Made by a program: the position numbers and the translations under genes
Assembly (NCBI GenBank): GCA_958295895.1
Contig: CATQHI010000013.1
Coordinates: 62,001 to 126,000, forward strand
Length of the DNA: 64,000 bases
Direction: 5' to 3'
Origin: Saprospiraceae bacterium
GTDB taxonomy: Bacteria > Bacteroidota > Bacteroidia > Chitinophagales > Saprospiraceae
The notes under the pieces: model-generated
Told to the model about the DNA's origin: nothing
What the model saw: only the letters and a program-made list of their open reading frames with translations
The model's database searches: none
Shown: piece after piece, positions 54,109 to 62,854 of the stretch
How the letters are laid out: the number at the start of each line of letters is the position of its first letter
Position numbering within the stretch: the first letter of the stretch is position 1

Positions 54109-55257
54109 TTAATTATTAACTTCAAGTGTACTCATGACGAGATTCCACATCTCCTCAGTTTTGCGTTTCTCGGCGCGTGCTGCAGTCATAACGTTAAGAG
54201 AGATATTCTCTCTTTCACCTACATTTATAACTTTATCAAGAAGGTTCTTAGTTACAGATGTTTCATCGTCGGAAAATACATCTACAAGGAACATGCTCAT
54301 TCCATAATCTTCTAAAAGCATCCGATACTTGTGGCTCCAGGATGTGGATATAGCAGGTATCCCTTGTGATAAAGCTGATACTAATCCATGAAACCGAGAC
54401 ACAACAATGAATTTAGCAGATTTAATACGATGCTTAATCAAAATCGGATCGTGGTCTTGTACTATTGGCAATTCTACTGCTAGCTGAAGATTGACCTTCA
54501 TTGCGATCTCACGATCAAGGTTACCTTCGTGAATTAGCCAGTAAGGTTTCATTCCGTTGGAAATTAAATATTGACATACACCCTCCAACCAATTAAAGTA
54601 TTTTGTCTCTTGGCCTAATTTGTTCTTTAGCATCTTGTAATTAGGAATGATACATACATCTCCCTCATCATACTCCCGAGCAGTTGAAGTATCCAACAGA
54701 TTGGTGAAATCAGGAAATAATTTGTATCTATCACTCTGGCCGTATGTACCAGTAAGATGATTATAGGACACTTTATCTCTCGCAATAATTAAATCGGCGC
54801 TATTTGCAATTGAAGCAAAGTTTTCAGCTACTTCCGGATTTGTGAATGGGCCTAAAGCCTGTGGAAGTAAAATTACCTTTCCCCCCCTCTTCTTAACACT
54901 AGCGATATGCTTCAGATACGCTTTGCTTGGTCTACTTTTGCCCCAGAAATCACCATAGGCGAACCCTGAAGAATCGAGAAGATGATCAACTTCTGAGTTC
55001 AACACGATACCAAGCTCTCTCCTAACCTTTTGGGGGCTCAACTTGAGAATACTGTTTAGCGGCAACCGCTGCTTACCGCCCTTTGGTATTTGATATATCT
55101 TGTTCGCTCCCAAAGAAAAATACGTACGTCCAAAACCGATGTTGGCACAATACTCTACTGGGCGTTTGCATCGCTTTGCAAATATTTGTTGGATTGATTT
55201 TAACATTAGATACGCCCCTTTGTTAAGGGTGCCCACGTTAACTAATTCAATAATCAT
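54109..55257 (-). CDS. Polysaccharide pyruvyl transferase family protein
   Basis: 382 residues. Family features: IELVNVGTLNKGAYLMLKSI at the start, GGKVILLPQALGPFTNPEVA, ADLIIARDKVSY, and KFIVVSRFHGLVSALSQGIP with the conserved SRFHG motif. It would add a pyruvate ketal from phosphoenolpyruvate to a sugar of the repeat unit, making it acidic. The gene is AT-rich. 39 bases separate it from the nitroreductase gene. Confidence 0.87.
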   Translation of the reverse strand: MIIELVNVGTLNKGAYLMLKSIQQIFAKRCKRPVEYCANIGFGRTYFSLGANKIYQIPKGGKQRLPLNSILKLSPQKVRRELGIVLNSEVDHLLDSSGFAYGDFWGKSRPSKAYLKHIASVKKRGGKVILLPQALGPFTNPEVAENFASIANSADLIIARDKVSYNHLTGTYGQSDRYKLFPDFTNLLDTSTAREYDEGDVCIIPNYKMLKNKLGQETKYFNWLEGVCQYLISNGMKPYWLIHEGNLDREIAMKVNLQLAVELPIVQDHDPILIKHRIKSAKFIVVSRFHGLVSALSQGIPAISTSWSHKYRMLLEDYGMSMFLVDVFSDDETSVTKNLLDKVINVGERENISLNVMTAARAEKRKTEEMWNLVMSTLEVNN

Positions 55258-55296
55258 GACAATACTGTTTTATATGAAAAAATTAAATAGAGGCTA

Positions 55297-56331
55297 CTAT
55301 TTATAAACACGAATCGCCCCTAAGGGTTTCTTGTCGCTATAGGCTACTAATTCATCAAGGTCTGGATAGCCAATACCAATACACATGATTGGGCGTTCAA
55401 ATTTGGCTAGGCCCAAGAACTTCTCCATTTTTTCTTCCCTGTCCTCAATATCCGGCCAATTGATTGGTACACTGCTTAAACCTAACGTTTCTAAAGCGAA
55501 CATCAGTGCCATATTGGCTAATGATCCATCAATATATATAAGGTGACGATCACGTTCGTCAAAATAGGCCGCTAGGTTACCCACGCAAACGATCAATGCG
55601 GTAATAGAATGACTATATCCAGCAGTGCCCATTGGAAGTTTAACGGCATAAGCCAGTTTCGTAGGATCATCGATTATGACATAGCGAAATGGTTGCCGGT
55701 TGCAGGCACTAGGAGATTGATTGGCAGCCTCTATCGCTTTGTCAATAAGCCCTCGGTCCACGGGTTGATCAGTAAACCATCGTACCGAGCGTCTTCGCTT
55801 GCACAAACGATAGAAATCTTCGAAGGTGATGGGTTGTTTATTTGTACGTCTATAAGGAACCTTCTTCTCTATAGAGGCTTGCTTACTGGATGACAAGATA
55901 GCGTACTGTTCCCGCGAACGCACAATTGTAGGATCCTGTGATTCTTCAGTAGCCTCAAAGTAAGCCGTTAGGACATCTTGATAATACGACAGTTGCCCAC
56001 TACCAGGGTGCGATGCCAAAGTTTTCTTGAGGGCGTGTACGGTCTCACCGATAAATTTTGTGGCAAAGGTTTGTCTGCGAGGCTTCATTAATAAGCCTTT
56101 CTCAATTCGATGAATATTTCGCGTTAGTAACACTACATTCGCTTCTTCGCTATTGCCCAGATTAAAATACGCTGCTTTACCGGAAAGCACCGCTTGAAAT
56201 TCCCTGTCAAAAGCGGAAGAAAAAAAAGTGTAATATACTTTGGAAAAAAATGTCGACTTATGCATTCGCCTAGGAAGCTTATAGTGAACAAATTTTTTAT
56301 AACGCCTAATCATTGATTTGATGATGTTCAA
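55297..56331 (-). CDS. Nitroreductase family protein with N-terminal extension
   Basis: 344 residues. The C-terminal 190 residues are a nitroreductase fold (RRSVRWFTDQPVDRGLIDKA, QSPSACNRQPFRYVIID for FMN binding, YIDGSLANMALMFALETLGL). The first 150 residues are a basic extension (MNIIKSMIRRYKKFVHYKLP) followed by an Arg/Lys-rich region with HRIEKGLLM. Similar proteins occur beside pyruvyl transferases in polysaccharide loci; their reaction is unknown, so an FMN-dependent step on the glycan is only inference. AT-rich. Confidence 0.8.
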   Translation of the reverse strand: MNIIKSMIRRYKKFVHYKLPRRMHKSTFFSKVYYTFFSSAFDREFQAVLSGKAAYFNLGNSEEANVVLLTRNIHRIEKGLLMKPRRQTFATKFIGETVHALKKTLASHPGSGQLSYYQDVLTAYFEATEESQDPTIVRSREQYAILSSSKQASIEKKVPYRRTNKQPITFEDFYRLCKRRRSVRWFTDQPVDRGLIDKAIEAANQSPSACNRQPFRYVIIDDPTKLAYAVKLPMGTAGYSHSITALIVCVGNLAAYFDERDRHLIYIDGSLANMALMFALETLGLSSVPINWPDIEDREEKMEKFLGLAKFERPIMCIGIGYPDLDELVAYSDKKPLGAIRVYK

Positions 56332-56385
56332 CTTGTACTGTATTGACTGTTAGAAATCCAACTCTACCCGCGCGGACACTTTATA

Positions 56386-58782
56386 TTATTCAGATTGATA
56401 ATAGCCGTAGCCATACCCGTAACCATATCCGTAACCATAGCCATAGCCATAGCCATAGCCCCTACCCGACTTTACCCCATTCAGCACGATTGACAAATTA
56501 GGCAGCTTGCCACTTCGGTATATCTCATCGACTATCTTAATTTGTCCCAGTTTTGTTTCACCGAACCGGGTAACATAGATAGCAGCGTCTACGCGATCGC
56601 TCATCAGCAGCGCGTCAGTGACGAGGCCCACCGGGGGCATATCAATTACGACATAATCATATTCCAATCGTAACTGGTTGATCAATTCGTCTATCTGAGG
56701 AAGCATCAACAACTCTGCCGGGTTTGGTGGAATCGCACCGCTGGTGATGTAGTGAAGGTTCGGTTGAAGTTCGGACTCTCTTATCACATCCTGTAGAGCC
56801 ACGTTTCCGGTCAGGTAATTCGTGACGCCTTCGTGAACGAAGCGATCGTCACCGACGAGGTAGCGCCCTAGTTTTGGTTTGCGCAGGTCCAGGCCCAGCA
56901 TGATAACCTTTTTTCCCGAAATAGCGAGGCTCATTCCGAGGTTCATACAGACGAACGTCTTACCCTCTCCCCCCATACTTGAAGTGACCAAGATAGTCTG
57001 CAGACCCTTACCGGCTCCCATAAACTGCAGGTTGGTACGTACCATGCGGAACATCTCCGCTATGGGCGACCGGCTACCTTGGGTCACCACGATTTTATCT
57101 TCGCGGGGTTCGTACGCAATCGCACCCAGGAAGGGCGTACCGGTAACCGATTTAATCTGCTCGGGGCTCATGATAGTATCGTTGAGCACTTCCTGGCCCA
57201 CTATGATCGCAGCGGGCAGGAGTAGGCCTAAGAAAAGCGCGATACCGTATACTGGCAGAGAACCCGGGGAAGTACTGCCCCGGCGCATGGGAGCCTCGAA
57301 TATGCGCACGTTAGAAATTGCCGCCGCCGTAGAAAGGGCCGTTTCTTCCCGCCGCTGCAGTAAAAACAGATATAACTGCTCCCGAATGTTTTGCTGCCGC
57401 TCGATGGCCAGAAGCCCGCGTTGTTTACCCGGTATTGTACGAATCTGGCGATAGATTTCGTCAGAGCGCCGGTCAAGTTCTTGTACGCGCTGCCGTAAAT
57501 TTTGGCGCGCTTCACTGAGGGCGTTACGAATAATTTGGTTTACGTCCTGGAGTTGTCGGCTCACCGGAATGAGCGCAGGATTTTCGGCCCCTGCAGACAG
57601 AAGCAAGTTTTCTCGCTCGGCAAGTAAGGTATTGTATTGGGAGATTAACGGGCTAAGGTTTAGGTTTTCAAGGGAAAGGCTGTAGGGCAGGTAGCTGAGT
57701 GAGTCGCTGGTTCCCGTCTGCAGTACCCGTTCTATCCGATTGAGGGCATCCTGCTTGATGTCGATGTCAATGCGCTGCCGCTCGTTGTCCCCCAATTCTA
57801 CAAAGGCTTCCTGCAACTCCCGCTCCGTGCCGCCGACGATGTCATTGGCGATTACGTAGTCTTCGGCGGCTACTTCAACTTCATTAAGTTCTTGGCTTAA
57901 GTAATCGAGGCGTTCGTTCACGAACTGAGTGGTGCGCGAAGCGACCTCATTCTTTTCTAAAATGGTGAGGCGGTTATATTCAAGAATGACACCGTTAATA
58001 ATGTCGATCGCCCGCTCGGGTACCTCGTCAGTCAGACTGAGTTCGAGCAGTTCGGAACTACGCACTGTGCTTACCTTGAGGCGAGAACCGTACATACGCG
58101 CCAGGCGGACTGGGTCATTGATGACAATTGAGGAAGCATTTCTTACCCCCTTCGACCGGGGGTTCGGGACTAGAAGCAACTGACCGTAAGGAAAAGTGAT
58201 GGGTTGGCCCAAGATGCCGTTAGTGGTCCTTTCCTCTCCGTAGCTGAGCGTAAAAGTATTGTCTTCTCTTATCGTCACAAATAAGGGTCGGTTGAATAAC
58301 CGGCCCCGATCATCATCATAAGAGGCTAAGAGGAAAGGGCGATCTTCGACTTCGTAAAAATTCGTATTCTTTACCCTTCCCTCAGCGAAATACTCTACGT
58401 CGAGCCCTAGCGTATCTACCACAGCCCGCAGCACCGAGAAAGACCCGAGAATCTCGATCTGATTTGTAAGGCTAATATTGCTTTCGCCCAGCACGGAGCC
58501 ACCTACTCCGCCTACCGCCTGAGCTATCGCCCGGTCTTCGGCACTTTCCTTGATCAGGATGGTTCCCCTAACCTCAAATTCCGGTACTTCGTACCGAAGG
58601 TATAGGTAGGCCAACGCTCCGGTCAAAAGAGGAAACAGCAAGAACAGGTACCACTGTCGGATAGCCCTACCAAGGATAGCCCGAAAGTCCAGCCCCCCGA
58701 CTGACTTCCCATTAGGCTCGTTCTGGCTGCTGTTGCCAGAGAGGGTTGCTGCTTGTGTGGATGTCGGATTGAGTAATTCCAA
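56386..58782 (-). CDS. Polysaccharide co-polymerase/tyrosine autokinase (Wzc-like)
   Basis: 798 residues with a TTG start (58782; no ATG upstream in frame). Wzz-type N-terminal domain with a first membrane helix (WYLFLLFPLLTGALAYLYLR), a long periplasmic coiled-coil region (270-490), a second helix near 510, then a BY-kinase domain: Walker A SSMGGEGKT (Lys608), Walker A' VIMLGLDLRKPK, Walker B VVIDMPP. The tail has ten Gly-Tyr repeats plus one more Tyr before QSE, the autophosphorylation cluster. It controls chain length and export together with the Wza-like protein encoded just upstream. Confidence 0.93.
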   Translation of the reverse strand: MELLNPTSTQAATLSGNSSQNEPNGKSVGGLDFRAILGRAIRQWYLFLLFPLLTGALAYLYLRYEVPEFEVRGTILIKESAEDRAIAQAVGGVGGSVLGESNISLTNQIEILGSFSVLRAVVDTLGLDVEYFAEGRVKNTNFYEVEDRPFLLASYDDDRGRLFNRPLFVTIREDNTFTLSYGEERTTNGILGQPITFPYGQLLLVPNPRSKGVRNASSIVINDPVRLARMYGSRLKVSTVRSSELLELSLTDEVPERAIDIINGVILEYNRLTILEKNEVASRTTQFVNERLDYLSQELNEVEVAAEDYVIANDIVGGTERELQEAFVELGDNERQRIDIDIKQDALNRIERVLQTGTSDSLSYLPYSLSLENLNLSPLISQYNTLLAERENLLLSAGAENPALIPVSRQLQDVNQIIRNALSEARQNLRQRVQELDRRSDEIYRQIRTIPGKQRGLLAIERQQNIREQLYLFLLQRREETALSTAAAISNVRIFEAPMRRGSTSPGSLPVYGIALFLGLLLPAAIIVGQEVLNDTIMSPEQIKSVTGTPFLGAIAYEPREDKIVVTQGSRSPIAEMFRMVRTNLQFMGAGKGLQTILVTSSMGGEGKTFVCMNLGMSLAISGKKVIMLGLDLRKPKLGRYLVGDDRFVHEGVTNYLTGNVALQDVIRESELQPNLHYITSGAIPPNPAELLMLPQIDELINQLRLEYDYVVIDMPPVGLVTDALLMSDRVDAAIYVTRFGETKLGQIKIVDEIYRSGKLPNLSIVLNGVKSGRGYGYGYGYGYGYGYGYGYGYYQSE
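56402..56460. repeat. Hexanucleotide tandem repeat encoding Gly-Tyr tail
   Basis: About ten near-identical hexamers (GCCATA, with GTA, CCC and AAC variants) encode the (Gly-Tyr) repeats at the Wzc C-terminus. Four consecutive copies are identical (about 56437-56460). Length change by slippage would add or remove phosphorylatable tyrosines without a frameshift. Confidence 0.75.
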
Positions 58783-58811
58783 GGGGACAAAGTATCTTTA
58801 GTCGAGATGGC

Positions 58812-59603
58812 CTAACGCGTGGCAAGAGCTACGACGATCGAAATTAGGGAGAGGCTAGCCGAAACGTAGCGGACGATACGTTGTACCGGGTCAGCTACCG
58901 TGACAGCGCGAGCCTGTATCGGTTCTACGTAGATAACATCGTTCTGCTCCAGATAATAGAAGGGAGAGGAGAAGATGTCATCGTTCTGTAGGTCCAGCCG
59001 CGCGAAGGTACGCTCCCCCTCGGCTTCCCGCATCACTAGAATGTTCGTTCTATTAGCGTACACTGTAAGGTCCCCGGCGATACCAAGTGCCTCTAGAACA
59101 GTAACCCGCTTATTAGATAACCTGATCAAACCTGGAGCATTAACCTCTCCAAGTACAGTAACCTTGAAGTTTAGAAAACGGATATTAACCACTGGATTCT
59201 TTAGATAGCCGTTCGCAAGGCGATTAACAATCTCGCGCTTGACCTCCTCCAGGGTTAGTCCCCGAACGAATATTGGCCCTAACACAGGAAAATCCAGGTA
59301 ACCATCCACGTCGACGAAGTAACCGGTCGTGAGCTCCAGTGCCAGGGTGCCGTCCTGCCCGCCACTGCTCTGTACGCGCTGATTGTCTTCCCGTATCTCG
59401 TTAAAGGGGGCAGCAGCTTCGGGGTTTAAGCTACTGACGGTGATGCGTAGTAGATCCTCCGACTGCACGGTGAGTTCCTCCCGGTCTACCATTTCTTGTG
59501 GGCTGAACGCTACCGGGTCACGGGGTTGAAAATTGACCAAATCCCGGTTGGAGACACAGGAGGAAATGCTGAGGCCGGCGAGTAGCAAGAAGAGAAGCTT
59601 CAT
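58812..59603 (-). CDS. Polysaccharide export lipoprotein (Wza/BexD-like)
   Basis: 263 residues from ATG 59603; an earlier in-frame start lacks a signal peptide context. Lipobox LSISSC (Cys16). A Poly_export domain follows (LLRITVSSLNPEAAAPFNEI, FVDVDGYLDFPVLGPIFVRG), then an SLBB domain (VNIRFLNFKVTVLGEVNAPG, VLEALGIAGDLTVYANR) and a C-terminal helix (VSASLSLISIVVALATR). It forms the outer-membrane export channel partnered with the Wzc-like kinase encoded 29 bases downstream. Confidence 0.92.
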   Translation of the reverse strand: MKLLFLLLAGLSISSCVSNRDLVNFQPRDPVAFSPQEMVDREELTVQSEDLLRITVSSLNPEAAAPFNEIREDNQRVQSSGGQDGTLALELTTGYFVDVDGYLDFPVLGPIFVRGLTLEEVKREIVNRLANGYLKNPVVNIRFLNFKVTVLGEVNAPGLIRLSNKRVTVLEALGIAGDLTVYANRTNILVMREAEGERTFARLDLQNDDIFSSPFYYLEQNDVIYVEPIQARAVTVADPVQRIVRYVSASLSLISIVVALATR

Positions 59604-59631
59604 AAAAGTGGAGAGTGTTTCGAAAAGGGAT

Positions 59632-60372
59632 CTAGCGGAACAGCATTCCGTTGTCCCACTTATGCTTCGCAATCGGACCGCTAAACTTACCATTTCCTAC
59701 GAGCTTCCTGAGCTCCTCCAGATGTCCTGGGTGGTGTGCATCCGTACCCAGAATACTCACCAGTCCTTGCTCAATAAGCTGGAGGGCTACCTGCTTTACC
59801 GACTGCCCGTAGTAGCCGGTGAGGGAAAGAAGGTTTACCTGAAGCTTTACACCCCGCTCCACCAACCTGCGGTAAGCGGCAAAATCGTCATGGTAGTAGC
59901 GGTACCGCTCCGGATGCGCGAGGATGGGTACATAGCCGGCGGACTGCAGTTTGAAAAATACCCCCTCACTGCTGGGTGGGGCAGAAACGAAGGAGTACTC
60001 GACCAGAACGTGATTGCCGGGTAGGGTAAGTAGATCCTTGCGTTCGACCTTGGCTTCGAACCCCTCGTCAATCAGGTATTCGGCGGCCGCATCGAGGTCA
60101 ACGGTAATGCCCGCCGCAGCAACCGCCTGCCGAGTAATAGCAAGTCGTTCCCGGATATCGGCGGAGGAGTTGCGGTACAGATCCGCCATCACATGGGGGG
60201 TGGCGATTAATTTTTGATAGCCGAGTGCCGTGAGTTCCCGAATCAGTAATAGGCTATCTTCCACTGTGGGCGCTCCGTCATCTAGCCCCGGCAGCCAGTG
60301 GGCGTGCATGTCGGTACCCAGTACTGATAGCGTGCCGATACCAGGCTTGCGACGGCGGAGGAATTCAAACAT
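59632..60372 (-). CDS. CpsB/YwqE-type protein-tyrosine phosphatase (PHP domain)
   Basis: 246 residues. The PHP-fold metal motif is DMHAHWLPGLDDG (Asp21, His23, His25); further ligands are IATPHVM, VEYSF, ILAHPERYRYY and LGTDAHHPG. CpsB/YwqE enzymes remove phosphate from Wzc-type kinases, so this is the likely counterpart of the neighbouring autokinase. It is located between the epimerase and wza genes, and its start touches the epimerase stop. Confidence 0.88.
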   Translation of the reverse strand: MFEFLRRRKPGIGTLSVLGTDMHAHWLPGLDDGAPTVEDSLLLIRELTALGYQKLIATPHVMADLYRNSSADIRERLAITRQAVAAAGITVDLDAAAEYLIDEGFEAKVERKDLLTLPGNHVLVEYSFVSAPPSSEGVFFKLQSAGYVPILAHPERYRYYHDDFAAYRRLVERGVKLQVNLLSLTGYYGQSVKQVALQLIEQGLVSILGTDAHHPGHLEELRKLVGNGKFSGPIAKHKWDNGMLFR

Positions 60373-61466
60373 TATCGCGCTTGCGTCACCGCTTTGGCAC
60401 CTGCGACCCCGCCAAGTTGATAACCGTAGTACGCACGGTACCAGTCCAGGAACAAACGAATACCATCACGGATATCCGTCTCGGGCTTGTAACCTAGATC
60501 ATCCATCAAGTCCTGCACGTTGGCGTAGGTAGCGGGTACGTCGCCGGGCTGGAGGTCCATCATGATTTTTTCGGCGGGCTGGCCCAGTTCCTCCTCGATC
60601 GCCTCGATGAATTCCATCAGCTTGACGGGGTTGTTGTTGCCGATGTTATAGACCTTATAGGGGGCCTTAGAGGTAGAGGGATCGGGGGTCTGGCCGGTCC
60701 ATGCCTTGTTGCCGGTGGGCGGGTGCCCGATGACGCGCGAGATGCCCTCCACGATGTCGTCTACGTAGGTGAAGTCGCGTACCATGTTGCCGTGGTTGAA
60801 GACCTTAATGGGCTTCCCCTTCAGGATGGCTTCGGTGAAGAGAAACAGCGCCATATCGGGCCGTCCCCAGGGACCGTAAACCGTGAAGAAACGTAGCCCC
60901 GTCGTAGCCAGTCCGAAGAGGTGGCTGTAGGTGTGCGCCATGAGCTCGTTGCTCTTCTTGCTGGCCGCATAGAGGGAGATGGGATGGTCTACGTTATCGC
61001 TGGTAGAAAGTGGCATGCGCTCATTCAACCCGTACACACTAGAGCTAGAGGCATAAGCCAGGTGCTTCACGCCGTGGTGGCGGCAGGCCTCAAGGATGTT
61101 GGTGAAGCCAATAATATTGCTATCGATGTAGGCCTGGGGGTTGATGAGGCTATAGCGGACCCCGGCCTGGGCAGCCAGATTGACTACCGTGGTGAAGTTC
61201 TCGGCGGCAAAGAGTTCGTTGAGCCCTTCCCGGTCCGTGAGGTCGAGTTTGACGAAGCGGTAGTTGGGTTTCGTACTACTCTGTATCAACTGTCCGTACT
61301 CGATCCGATCCTTGTCAATCCCGGCCTCGGCCAGGCGACTGTACTTCACGTTGACATCATAGTAGTCGTTGATAATATCCAGGCCGACTACTTGCTCGCC
61401 GTCGGCCGTGAGGCGTTGGGCAAGATGAAATCCGATAAAGCCGGCGGTACCGGTGATGAGAATCAT
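60372..61466 (-). CDS. UDP-glucuronate 4-epimerase-like NAD-dependent epimerase
   Basis: 364 residues. SDR fold: [36 protein letters not shown] (characteristic of the CapI/LspL group), [27 protein letters not shown] and the catalytic Tyr/Lys in [11 protein letters not shown]. It interconverts UDP-glucuronate and UDP-galacturonate, supplying a uronic acid to the polymer. 27 bases separate it from the dehydrogenase gene. Confidence 0.88.
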   Translation of the reverse strand: MILITGTAGFIGFHLAQRLTADGEQVVGLDIINDYYDVNVKYSRLAEAGIDKDRIEYGQLIQSSTKPNYRFVKLDLTDREGLNELFAAENFTTVVNLAAQAGVRYSLINPQAYIDSNIIGFTNILEACRHHGVKHLAYASSSSVYGLNERMPLSTSDNVDHPISLYAASKKSNELMAHTYSHLFGLATTGLRFFTVYGPWGRPDMALFLFTEAILKGKPIKVFNHGNMVRDFTYVDDIVEGISRVIGHPPTGNKAWTGQTPDPSTSKAPYKVYNIGNNNPVKLMEFIEAIEEELGQPAEKIMMDLQPGDVPATYANVQDLMDDLGYKPETDIRDGIRLFLDWYRAYYGYQLGGVAGAKAVTQAR

Positions 61467-61493
61467 AATATGATGGGTTGTGCCGGGATTGTA

Positions 61494-62831
61494 CTAGAGC
61501 CGCCAGATGACCTCCCCTTCGCGTAGTTGCTCACGATCGTAGAGGCCCTTCAAATCGAAGAGCAGGAGGTTGCCTTTGCTGAGCTCGCGAAAGGTGTCTA
61601 ACGTAAAGGACGTAAATTTCTTGTGCCCTACGGCTACTACAATGGCATCGTACTCCTTACCGATCTCCTCGATCATGCTGAGCTTGTACTCGTGGGCGAT
61701 CTCATTGGGACTAGCGTAGGGATCGTGGAGTTGGACGTTCACGCCGAAGTCCATCAATTCGCGGACTACGTCGACTACCTTGGAGTTGCGGATATCAGCC
61801 ACGTTCTCTTTGAAGGTGACCCCGAGCACCAGTACCTTACTCTGCTTAGGGTTCCTATCGGCTTTGAGTAGGGCCTGTACTAGTTCTTTGGCGATGAAGG
61901 CCGGCATTCGGTCGTTGATGCGCCGGCCGCTGGCGATGACCAGGGGATCGTAACCCATCTTTACGCTCTTGTGCAACAGGTAGTACGGATCGACGCTGAT
62001 GCAATGTCCGCCCACCAGTCCGGGCCGGAAGGGTAAGAAGTTCCACTTCGTGCCGGCCGCCTCCAGGACGTCCTGAGTATCGATGCCCATCTGCCGGAAG
62101 ATGATACTTAGCTCGTTGACGAAGCTGATGTTAACGTCGCGCTGACTGTTCTCAATCACCTTAGCGGCCTCGGCCACCTTGATGCTAGCGGCCTCGTAGA
62201 TACCCGCGGTGATGATGTCACCGTAGATGCCGCTTACCACCTTCAGGGTTTCGGCATCGCTACCGCTGACGATCTTGAGGATCTTGTCGACCGTGTGCTC
62301 CTTATCCCCCGGATTGATGCGCTCGGGGGAGTAGCCTACGGTGAAATCTTCCAGGTAGGTGAGGCCGCTCTCCTGTTCCAGGATAGGCACGCAGTCCTCC
62401 TCGGTACAGCCCGGATAGACGGTAGACTCGAACACTACGATGTCGCCTGCCTTGAGCACCTTGCCTACGGAATGGGAGGCACCCAGTAGCGGTTTGAGGT
62501 TGGGGGTACGACTCTCGTCCACGGGTGTGGGAACGGCCACGATGTGGAAAGAAGCCTGCGCTAAATCGGTGCCACTGGCAGAAAACGTGATATCCTTGTT
62601 TTCGAAGGCAGAAGCCTCGAGTTCCTCGCTGGGGTCCTGGCCGTTGCGCATCATCTCTACGCGGGGTGCGCTGATGTCGAAGCCGATGACGCGAAACTTT
62701 TTAGCCAGTTCGAGTGCTAGGGGGAGGCCGACGTAGCCGAGGCCGATGACGCTGATCGCCTTCTCCTTATTCCGGTAGGCGGCCAGTTCGGCCTGAGCGT
62801 TCAATTTAGTGAGGGTTCCGTTTATATTCAT
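61494..62831 (-). CDS. UDP-sugar (UDP-N-acetylhexosamine-type) 6-dehydrogenase
   Basis: 445 residues. NAD-binding ISVIGLGYVGLPLALELAKK, VFESTVYPGCTEEDCVPILE, GYSPERINPGDKEHT and the catalytic Cys277 in GGHCISVDPYYL. The GDKEHTVDKI stretch and overall pattern match the WbpA/TviB group, which oxidises UDP-GlcNAc or UDP-GalNAc to the uronate, rather than Ugd; specificity is inferred. It provides an acidic amino sugar or the substrate of the adjacent epimerase. Confidence 0.88.
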   Translation of the reverse strand: MNINGTLTKLNAQAELAAYRNKEKAISVIGLGYVGLPLALELAKKFRVIGFDISAPRVEMMRNGQDPSEELEASAFENKDITFSASGTDLAQASFHIVAVPTPVDESRTPNLKPLLGASHSVGKVLKAGDIVVFESTVYPGCTEEDCVPILEQESGLTYLEDFTVGYSPERINPGDKEHTVDKILKIVSGSDAETLKVVSGIYGDIITAGIYEAASIKVAEAAKVIENSQRDVNISFVNELSIIFRQMGIDTQDVLEAAGTKWNFLPFRPGLVGGHCISVDPYYLLHKSVKMGYDPLVIASGRRINDRMPAFIAKELVQALLKADRNPKQSKVLVLGVTFKENVADIRNSKVVDVVRELMDFGVNVQLHDPYASPNEIAHEYKLSMIEEIGKEYDAIVVAVGHKKFTSFTLDTFRELSKGNLLLFDLKGLYDREQLREGEVIWRL

Positions 62832-62854
62832 GGAGAACTAGTTCAGAAGGGGGG

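Noticed and set aside
56402-56460. Possible CRISPR or regulatory repeat array
   Set aside because: The hexamers are in frame within Wzc and encode a Gly-Tyr tail; there are no spacers.
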